Shown in pieces: positions 1 through 5,049 of a stretch of DNA of 9,473 nucleotides. Positions within the stretch are counted from its first letter, which is position 1. The number at the start of each line of letters is the position of its first letter. The position numbers and the translations under genes were made by a program. Source of the stretch: CAYPZL01 sp964415045 (GTDB taxonomy: Bacteria > Planctomycetota > Phycisphaerae > Sedimentisphaerales > Anaerobacaceae); assembly GCA_964415045.1 (NCBI GenBank), contig CAYPZL010000204.1:1-9473 (forward strand). Reading direction: 5' to 3'. Under the pieces are notes generated by a model. The model was not told the DNA's origin, did no database searches, and saw only the letters and a program-made list of their open reading frames with translations.

Positions 1-992
1 CAGCGACTCCTGGTGGCCGCATGAAAACCAATACAAAAATCAGTCAACTTGAGCAGCGTGGCAAGTTGGGTGCGGCGGTTTTCGGCCAGGGCCTTGGCCT
101 CATCGCCCAGCTTGCTCAGCCGCGTGCTCGGGATCTTGGGGTCCGTCTCGCGAATCACCTGCCTAATGCGTTCTATACCACCCGTACGAAGGGTGTCCGA
201 GTCAAACGGCAGCACACCTGTCAGCAGCACGTAGAGCAGGACCCCCAGCGAATAGACATCGCTGCGCGTATCGATGTCCTCAGTGGCCATATCCGCCTGT
301 TCGGGGCTCATATACTCTGGCGTGCCCAGCAAGTGGCTGTCCTCCGTCCTCAAGGTTCGTTCGCTCAGCGGCTCGGCGATGGCCTTGGCCACGCCGAAGT
401 CGATGATCTTGGGGGTAGCTTTGTCCTCATCGACGGCGACGAGGATGTTCGAGGGCTTGAGGTCCCGATGAATGATCCCTTTCTGGTGAGCGTGTTGCAC
501 GGCCTCGCAGACCCGCTGGAACAGCTGCAGCCGCTCGACAATGGTCAGCTTGTGTTCGTCACAGTGGTCGGTGATCGGCAGGCCTTCAACATACTCCATG
601 ACGAAATACGGCCGGCCCGTCTCGGTCGTCCCCGCGTCATAGACGCGGGCGATGTTGGGATGATCCAGCCGCGCCAGAGCCTGGCGCTCGGCCTCAAAGC
701 GGGCGATCACTCGCGCCGAGTCCATCCCCGGCTTGATGACTTTCAGAGCCACCTGCCGCTTGATCGGTTCGACCTGCTCGGCTAGGTAGACAACGCCCAT
801 GCCGCCTTCGCCCAGGACACTGAGCAGTTGGTAGCGGCCGATGTGCATGCCGGGCCGCTCCGTCAGGACCTGCCGTGATACCTCGCGGAGCGTGCGTTCC
901 TCGGACTTGTCATCCGCTTCGTCCTCGCCGACTGTCAGAAGGCGTCTCAGACGATCGAGCTCTACTCCGAATATCGAATCCGACTCTGTCAT
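1..992 (-). CDS. PknB-like serine/threonine protein kinase, partial (C-terminus beyond window)
   Basis: The frame is open from an ATG at 992-990 to the window edge, giving 330 visible residues. They form a nearly complete Hanks-type kinase domain after a charged N-terminal stretch of about 50 residues: glycine-rich loop GEGGMGVVY (61-69), VALK with the ATP-binding lysine at K84, a likely alpha-C glutamate at E102, catalytic loop HRDLKPSN (175-182, base D177), DFG (198-200), GTPEYMSPE (223-231) and subdomain IX DTRSDVYSLG. The start is supported by a GGAG about 7 bases upstream. It phosphorylates Ser/Thr; the substrate is unknown, but the sigma factor encoded 105 bases upstream is the obvious candidate partner. 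Planctomycete relatives usually carry a transmembrane segment and WD40 or TPR repeats after the kinase, which cannot be seen here. After residue 316 (about base 45) the sequence no longer looks like the usual C-lobe ending (GDLDWIVMKALEKDR-like), so the gene may be broken or chimeric there. Confidence 0.93.
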   Translation of the reverse strand, partial: MTESDSIFGVELDRLRRLLTVGEDEADDKSEERTLREVSRQVLTERPGMHIGRYQLLSVLGEGGMGVVYLAEQVEPIKRQVALKVIKPGMDSARVIARFEAERQALARLDHPNIARVYDAGTTETGRPYFVMEYVEGLPITDHCDEHKLTIVERLQLFQRVCEAVQHAHQKGIIHRDLKPSNILVAVDEDKATPKIIDFGVAKAIAEPLSERTLRTEDSHLLGTPEYMSPEQADMATEDIDTRSDVYSLGVLLYVLLTGVLPFDSDTLRTGGIERIRQVIRETDPKIPSTRLSKLGDEAKALAENRRTQLATLLKLTDFCIGFHAATRSR

Positions 993-1097
993 GGCATTGC
1001 TCCGAAGCCATCTATCCGATTGCAGAAAGCTCCAAATGCCTGGTCCCCAAGACGGGCCAGTCGTGGTTGCGATGGCATATATTATGAAAACCCCCGT

Positions 1098-1871
1098 TTA
1101 TTCGAAGCGCTGCGCGCTTCCCGGAAGAAATTGCAGCAAATAGCCTAATTCCTCGCTGACTTGCTCGTCAGAGACGACCGTGTTGCGGATGTGCTCCACC
1201 AGTGTGCTTCGGAAGCGGCGCTTGACCGTCACAATCATATTCGAGGCCTTCTTGGTATCCTCGACGCCGTAGGTCTCGCACAGTTCCGTCAGGGACCGCC
1301 GCTCCCGGTCGGCCAGAATAGGCCCCAGCACGCGTTCCTCGAACAGCACCCAGTGTGTCTCCATGCCCTGCTGTTGGCATGCGACCCTCACTTCGGAAAC
1401 GACTTGCTCCAGCAGAGCAGAGAGCCACGCGTACTGATACGAATCTTCGGCCGTCGCCTCCGCGAGGCTCGCGGGCAGAACGGGCAATTCCGTCGTATCA
1501 ATAGACACGAGCTTTCCTCTCGGGATGCGCTTCTGAGCCGTAGCGTCACGGTCGCGATTGATCAAATACTGGTTCAGCGCGTGGAGTAGAAACGAGCGAA
1601 ACCGGCCTTTGTCCTTGTCGGCACGCCCGGCCAAGTGTCTGTTCAGCACAACTTCATGGAAGAAATCCTGGGTCAGGTCCTTCGCTTCCTCGTTATCGCG
1701 GCCCTTACGACGCAAGTAGCAGTAGACCGGCTTCCAGTAGGTCTGGAGCAACAAACCGACCAGGGCGTCCTCCCTGTCGGCAGAAGCCTTCATATCGTCG
1801 ATGAGGGACCAATGGGTCGTTAGGAAGACCCCGCGTGTCCCGCCTATGTCTGTCTGATCGTCAGATGCCAT
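1098..1871 (-). CDS. ECF-like RNA polymerase sigma factor (planctomycete type)
   Basis: This 257-residue protein directs RNA polymerase to a set of promoters. It begins with an FLTTHWSLI stretch (16-24) typical of the planctomycete/acidobacterial ECF-like sigma group. A sigma region 2 follows, with YWKPVYCYLRRKGR (45-58), DLTQDFF (65-71, the core-binding and -10 recognition helix area) and KGRFRSFLL (88-96). A linker of about 100 residues leads to a region-4-like helix-turn-helix near 193-229 (SLTELCETYGVEDTKKASN). The length exceeds a classical ECF factor (about 180-200 aa) because of the long linker, which is normal for this group. The ATG at 1871 is preceded by AAGGGGCAGAGA, an acceptable ribosome binding site. 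The kinase gene follows on the same strand, so the two probably form an operon. Sigma factors paired with Ser/Thr kinases are a known planctomycete arrangement, and control by phosphorylation is plausible but not shown here. No anti-sigma gene is visible. Confidence 0.9.
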   Translation of the reverse strand: MASDDQTDIGGTRGVFLTTHWSLIDDMKASADREDALVGLLLQTYWKPVYCYLRRKGRDNEEAKDLTQDFFHEVVLNRHLAGRADKDKGRFRSFLLHALNQYLINRDRDATAQKRIPRGKLVSIDTTELPVLPASLAEATAEDSYQYAWLSALLEQVVSEVRVACQQQGMETHWVLFEERVLGPILADRERRSLTELCETYGVEDTKKASNMIVTVKRRFRSTLVEHIRNTVVSDEQVSEELGYLLQFLPGSAQRFE

Positions 1872-1936
1872 TCTCTGCCCCTTCTGGCCCTGCCGACAAG
1901 CCCGTCGTTGAGTTTGAGGTCTCCAGGCCTGAGGGC

Positions 1937-1965
1937 ATTATACCACACCGAGACCCTCCGGTAAA
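1937..1965 (-). promoter_or_regulatory. Candidate sigma-70 promoter with extended -10 for the sigma/kinase pair
   Basis: Read on the minus strand, a TATAAT box (1942-1937) is preceded by TGG, giving the extended -10 TGGTATAAT. A TTTACC box (1965-1960, four of six matches to TTGACA) lies 17 bases upstream. Transcription would start near 1930, leaving a leader of about 60 bases before the sigma ATG at 1871. This is a sequence match only. Confidence 0.6.
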
Positions 1966-2126
1966 TGACGACGCAGTCGCCTTCGTGCCCGGGGGCAGAG
2001 GCAAGAGGCAGGACGGGCAAAAAAAAATCTCTCCACCGCGCAGACTCGCGAATTTCCTGGGGTTTAAAGGATAGCAGGGTCAGTCCGGCATGGACACAAC
2101 AGTCTCTGAAGAACGGTTACGGTGGA

Positions 2127-2142
2127 TTGCCCTATAGGGCAA
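2127..2142. promoter_or_regulatory. Perfect 16-base palindrome, possible operator or hairpin
   Basis: TTGCCCTATAGGGCAA is its own reverse complement over all 16 bases. It lies in the 693-base gap between the divergent sigma and beta-helix genes, 437 bases before the beta-helix start. The length and perfect symmetry suit a dimeric regulator site. No second copy was noticed in the window, and no regulator is known. Confidence 0.35.
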
Positions 2143-2292
2143 GAAGTGAGGTGTCGGTATGTACTGGTTGAGCAGTTACAGAAGGAGGTATTTGTCAGGC
2201 AGAATTGTGCTTTGTTGTGGTCAGATGGCTGTTGCAGACTTCGTCCTCGGCGAACCTGTGTTCATGGACGAAGCCATCAATGACCTTCGGAC

Positions 2293-2526
2293 CTACGAGT
2301 GAGCCATGAAGTCAAAGTAGAGGCAAAATGCGTAGTCACCACAGTAGACGACCATGTCGCCACATGAGTAACCTCAGGATATTCACGAAGGTAGAGCGCG
2401 ATTGACTTGGTTTGTCGGGTCCAGAACCTTGGAGAACCGTAGCATGGTCTCGCAGAGGAGCCCACCGTCTGGTAGTCGGGAGAGCCGTAGACAGACCCTA
2501 TCTGTAACCGGCCTTGTTTCGTACAT
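2293..2526 (-). pseudogene. Possible decayed small gene, unknown function
   Basis: On the minus strand an ATG at 2526-2524 opens a frame that reads plausibly as protein (for example LPDGGLLCETMLRFSKVLDP) until TGA codons at 2385-2383 and 2376-2374. The same frame resumes as GDMVVYCGDYAFCLYFDF and ends at TAG 2295-2293. Between them, another minus-strand frame supplies ALYLREYPEVTHV, so one insertion and one deletion would restore a continuous product of about 77 residues. I do not recognise a family. The pattern suggests a compensated double frameshift in a dying gene, but chance is not excluded. The frame overlaps the upstream region of the beta-helix gene and so cannot be coding there without conflict with its promoter. 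Confidence 0.3.
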
Positions 2527-2564
2527 CCGAAGAACAACTCTCACGACCTTTCAGGAGATAAGCC

Positions 2565-4154
2565 ATGTTACCGCGAACTAAGACCGCTGCCGCCTTGAGC
2601 GCTGTTTTTCTTGTTCTCCTTGTGGCGAGCCCAGGACTACAGGCGGCTACCATTACAGTTGATCAGGCTGGGGGCGGGGACTACACCGACATTCCGGACG
2701 CCGTCTTTGCTGCTGCTCCCGGCGACACTATCGAGGTCGCGCCGGGGGAATACACAGGTCCGGACCTGTGGGGAGGATGGTGGCTTCCCGGTCCTATTCT
2801 CCACGACATTCGGATTATTGGGAGTGGGCCAAGCACTCGTATCGTGCGACCTTGCTTCGAAATGCCGGATGTCAAATTTGGATGCTATATTGCGATCCCC
2901 GATGTCTGCATATGTGACCTTGCGGTCGAGCTTGAGAACGTTACAAGCACGGATTTCGTCTACGGCGTGTGCATAGAGAATTATCCAGCTGCGGACAGTT
3001 TCGCAGTCAATGCGACCGTCATGGATGTGCGGGTAACAGTCGCCAGCTATGGGATTTCAGCCTTTTCCACAGAAGGCGTTTGTATCCAGGACAACAGCGT
3101 TGCTGCTGAGGCGGGGGATATAGGCGTATTGTGCGCTGAATGCCCAACTCCTGTTGTCACCAACAACACCATTGCAGGGACCTATTCCCGTCATGGAATC
3201 AACCCCTACATCTGTCCCGGTGCAGTCATTACTGACAACGACATCTCGGGGGTGTACGGGCGCAGTTGCATGGCAGTGAATCTCTCGGATGCCAGTAATG
3301 TCGCTGGGAACACCATCTCAGGCGTGAACTCTGCTTATGGAATCAGCTTCTATATGTCGCCCGGGATAGAAGTTGAGGACAACCACATTGCAGGCACCTT
3401 GTCGGGTGGCATAATGGCCAGTAATTCCCCCGGCGCAACTGTCGCTGATAATGTCGTTTCGGGGGCCTACAACTACGGCGCTTACACGTACCTGTCCGAT
3501 GGCACGGTCCTCACCGGTAATAACATTTCGGGGAGTGGCCGATGTGGGATTGTGATGTACCTTGTGTCCGATTGCAGTGCGATTTCGAACACCATTCGCG
3601 ACTTCCGGAGCGTCATTGGATGGGGAGCACCTGTATTTTTGGAAATTGCCCAAAACTGCACGATTGCCGACAACACCCTGATTGACGTGTACAGCCACGT
3701 GAACTACGTTCAGGGCAACGGCCCTATCGCGGGGGTCTGCGTCTCCGGCTATGGGACTTGGTCGAATCCGTGCACAAACAACACAATCCATGGCAATGAC
3801 TACTCGGACAGCGGTTTGCCCGGCTTCAAAGCAGCCGCCACAGGATTCATCAGGCCCGGCTGCATCCTGCTTGAGGCAGGTTGGTATGGGCAAGACTACG
3901 GCGAAGCTACAGGCAACACAGTGGACGAGAGTCTATTCCCCGTATTGGATCCTCATCACAGCGATGTCTGTAACCAGGTTGTGGATCTCACCTTCGGCGG
4001 CAATAGTGTTGCAGGCGCAGGAGACTGCGATTCTCAGGCCTATAGTCACCTGGTGGATATGCTGGAGCACTATCTGAGGATGGAAGAGCTTGGAGTGCAA
4101 CTGGATCAAAAACTGCCGAACTTCCCATACCGCAATTGGCCTGCCCAACCTTGA
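2565..4154 (+). CDS. Secreted right-handed parallel beta-helix protein (NosD/PbH1-like)
   Basis: This 529-residue protein starts at an ATG with AGGAG at 2552-2556 and has a Sec signal peptide (charged MLPRTK, hydrophobic 8-22, likely cut after LQA at residue 27). Residues 36-66 carry the opening signature of pectin-lyase-like beta-helices: GGGDYTDIPDAV, then AAPGDTIEVAPGEYTG. From about 100 to 420 come repeated rungs of roughly 22-28 residues with N-x-I-x-G turns (NTIAGTY, NDISGVY, NTISGVN, NHIAGTL, NVVSGAY, NNISGSG). Such folds usually bind or cleave polysaccharides, but no catalytic residues can be named, so the activity is unknown. The mature part has 18 cysteines, high for a bacterial beta-helix and suggesting disulfides outside the cytoplasm. 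No dockerin, PEP-CTERM or other anchor is visible at the C-terminus. The gene looks monocistronic, and the LamG relic starts just behind its stop. Confidence 0.85.
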   Translation: MLPRTKTAAALSAVFLVLLVASPGLQAATITVDQAGGGDYTDIPDAVFAAAPGDTIEVAPGEYTGPDLWGGWWLPGPILHDIRIIGSGPSTRIVRPCFEMPDVKFGCYIAIPDVCICDLAVELENVTSTDFVYGVCIENYPAADSFAVNATVMDVRVTVASYGISAFSTEGVCIQDNSVAAEAGDIGVLCAECPTPVVTNNTIAGTYSRHGINPYICPGAVITDNDISGVYGRSCMAVNLSDASNVAGNTISGVNSAYGISFYMSPGIEVEDNHIAGTLSGGIMASNSPGATVADNVVSGAYNYGAYTYLSDGTVLTGNNISGSGRCGIVMYLVSDCSAISNTIRDFRSVIGWGAPVFLEIAQNCTIADNTLIDVYSHVNYVQGNGPIAGVCVSGYGTWSNPCTNNTIHGNDYSDSGLPGFKAAATGFIRPGCILLEAGWYGQDYGEATGNTVDESLFPVLDPHHSDVCNQVVDLTFGGNSVAGAGDCDSQAYSHLVDMLEHYLRMEELGVQLDQKLPNFPYRNWPAQP

Positions 4155-4171
4155 TGTGATTGACGCGAACA

Positions 4172-4342
4172 CTCAGTGCGGTGCATGTGGACGATATGGT
4201 CGTGGCCAAAGGTGGGCGGGGCCCAGCTCCGGAGGCCTCGCAGTCCGTGTGTGTCGGCGCCAGAGGGAATCCCGGATGGGGCACCTTCTTCACCGGCCTG
4301 ATCGACGACATCCGCATCTACAATCGCGCCGTCAAGCCATGA
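4172..4342 (+). pseudogene. 3' remnant of a LamG/concanavalin-like domain gene
   Basis: In a frame different from the beta-helix gene, about 55 codons read AVHVDDMVVA, then GTFFTGLIDDIRIYNRAVKP and a TGA at 4340-4342. The ending GLIDDIRIYNRAV followed by a stop is the standard C-terminal edge of LamG-like jelly-roll domains in large secreted planctomycete proteins, and VHVDDMVVA matches the VYVDD-type strand a few dozen residues earlier. A whole domain needs about 150-200 residues, and the upstream part is missing: the beta-helix gene occupies that DNA, ending at 4154. There is no ATG or ribosome binding site, only a TTG at 4160. I read this as the stump of a gene cut off by rearrangement. 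The left limit is approximate. Confidence 0.65.
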
Positions 4343-4372
4343 GGGAAAATTCTCGTGACATGGAAAGGCAAA

Positions 4373-4402
4373 GGGCCGGCAGCTGCGATAAGTTGTCGGC
4401 CC
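4373..4402 (+). other. Stem-loop, 9-base stem with one G-U pair
   Basis: GGGCCGGCA (4373-4381) pairs with TGTCGGCCC (4394-4402) around a 12-base loop. It lies 31 bases after the LamG relic stop. No T-run follows, so it is not a classical intrinsic terminator. It could protect a 3' end or be a leftover repeat. Confidence 0.4.
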
Positions 4403-4494
4403 ATCTTGTCTGGAATCGTGCATTGAAGACGCTCTACATGAAATCTGCGTTTTTGGGTCACAAACAAGGGTGGCATGGCTCTGTCGAAGGTGAT

Positions 4495-4520
4495 CCCAAA
4501 CGGCGTTTTGGGGCGTTTTT
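4495..4520 (+). terminator. Weak terminator-like hairpin followed by T5
   Basis: CCCAAA (4495-4500) pairs with TTTGGG (4507-4512) around a 6-base loop, and TTTTT follows at 4516-4520. The stem is short and the T-run begins three bases after it, so efficiency is doubtful. It could end transcripts coming from the beta-helix gene 340 bases upstream. Confidence 0.25.
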
Positions 4521-4722
4521 CGCGTCCTCTCGTCGCTGATCGTGTGGTACGACAGGGCTTTCCCGAGGCGTCCAATTAATTGACAAGGTTTCCACCCTCC
4601 CAATTGCCCTCGTCGAAGCCTATAGGAAAAGCCATCGGGGCAACCGGTCTTCCCGTTCAATCACGCTTATCGTGTGCACCAACCACATGTTCTCCCGATT
4701 CCTGGTGCCAGCCGAAAAACAT

Positions 4723-4744
4723 AAAAAGGCTGCCCTCCTTTTTT
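4723..4744 (+). terminator. Terminator-like hairpin with A-tract and T-tract
   Basis: AAAAAGG (4723-4729) pairs with CCTTTTT (4737-4743) around a 7-base loop, and the T-run extends to 4744. The A/T symmetry would let it work in either direction. It separates the beta-helix/LamG side from the promoter of the enolase-superfamily gene. The stem has only two G-C pairs, so the call is tentative. Confidence 0.4.
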
Positions 4745-4750
4745 AACAAG

Positions 4751-4780
4751 GCCTCGACACACGGGTCACGCGTCGAAGGC
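4751..4780 (+). other. Stem-loop upstream of the 4829 promoter
   Basis: GCCTCGAC (4751-4758) pairs with GTCGAAGGC (4772-4780) if one A is bulged, giving an 8-pair stem with a 13-base loop. It lies seven bases after the terminator-like hairpin and about 50 bases before the next promoter. Its function is unknown. Confidence 0.35.
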
Positions 4781-4828
4781 AATTTCCCGGCTGGGGCTGA
4801 GGGGTGAGGCTCATAGTCTGGCGGGCGG

Positions 4829-4857
4829 TTGATTTGCGAGTGGGAAGATGGTATAAT
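4829..4857 (+). promoter_or_regulatory. Candidate sigma-70 promoter with extended -10 for the enolase-superfamily gene
   Basis: TTGATT (4829-4834) is followed after 17 bases by TATAAT (4852-4857), and TGG directly before the -10 makes it an extended -10. A start near 4864 would leave a leader of about 185 bases before the ATG at 5050. The nine bases TGGTATAAT are identical to those of the sigma/kinase promoter on the other strand. Confidence 0.65.
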
Positions 4858-5024
4858 TGGACAAAATGGGCAGTGACGATGTGTCTACGCCCATCCGGCC
4901 ACGAAGGGGGTAACGAAGCCGTCGATGCGAACAGATCGCAGTTTTGCCGGTGAGAAAAGAGGCACAAACTGTGGCGACGGCACCGTTTTTTTGCCGCGCA
5001 GGCGTCAGTTTCGTGGGAAAAAAG

Positions 5025-5038
5025 GGCCAAAAATGGCC
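5025..5038 (+). promoter_or_regulatory. Hairpin directly before the ribosome binding site
   Basis: GGCCA (5025-5029) pairs with TGGCC (5034-5038) around an AAAA loop. The purine-rich ribosome binding site GGGGAGA follows at about 5041-5047, before the ATG at 5050. The hairpin ends only a few bases before it and could influence ribosome access. The long leader (about 4864-5049) also contains CGGCA/TGCCG (4978-4996). I match no known riboswitch class to it. Confidence 0.35.
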
Positions 5039-5049
5039 GTGGGGAGACG

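Larger units (their letters stand above)
1872..2564. other. Gene-poor gap between divergent sigma and beta-helix genes
   Basis: This 693-base region separates the minus-strand sigma gene from the plus-strand beta-helix gene. It holds the sigma promoter at 1937-1965, a run of nine A at 2020-2028, the 16-base palindrome at 2127-2142, a strong-looking AGAAGGAGGT at 2180-2189 with only a 36-codon frame behind it, and a possible decayed gene on the minus strand at 2293-2526. I found no clear -35/-10 pair for the beta-helix gene. The base composition is near 50% GC in a sampled line, well below that of the genes after 5050. Confidence 0.6.
4343..4828. other. Noncoding region with several hairpins
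   Basis: No frame here has a family signature, a good ribosome binding site or protein-like composition. The stretch contains inverted repeats at 4373-4402, 4495-4512, 4723-4743 and 4751-4780, listed separately. Short frames on both strands are mutually overlapping and look fortuitous. It may be the remains of the gene whose LamG end lies just before it, or a dispersed intergenic element. Confidence 0.5.

Noticed and set aside
21..785. 254-codon open frame on the plus strand
   Set aside because: It is antisense to the kinase, whose motifs are unmistakable, and the product has no family features.
1986..2028. Terminator-like TGCCCG/CGGGCA repeat next to A9
   Set aside because: The stem has a loop of more than 20 bases, and the A-run lies on the wrong side for either neighbouring transcript.
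4106..4660. 184-codon minus-strand frame in the gap after the beta-helix gene
   Set aside because: It has no recognisable domain, runs antisense to the LamG stump and beta-helix end, and its composition looks random.
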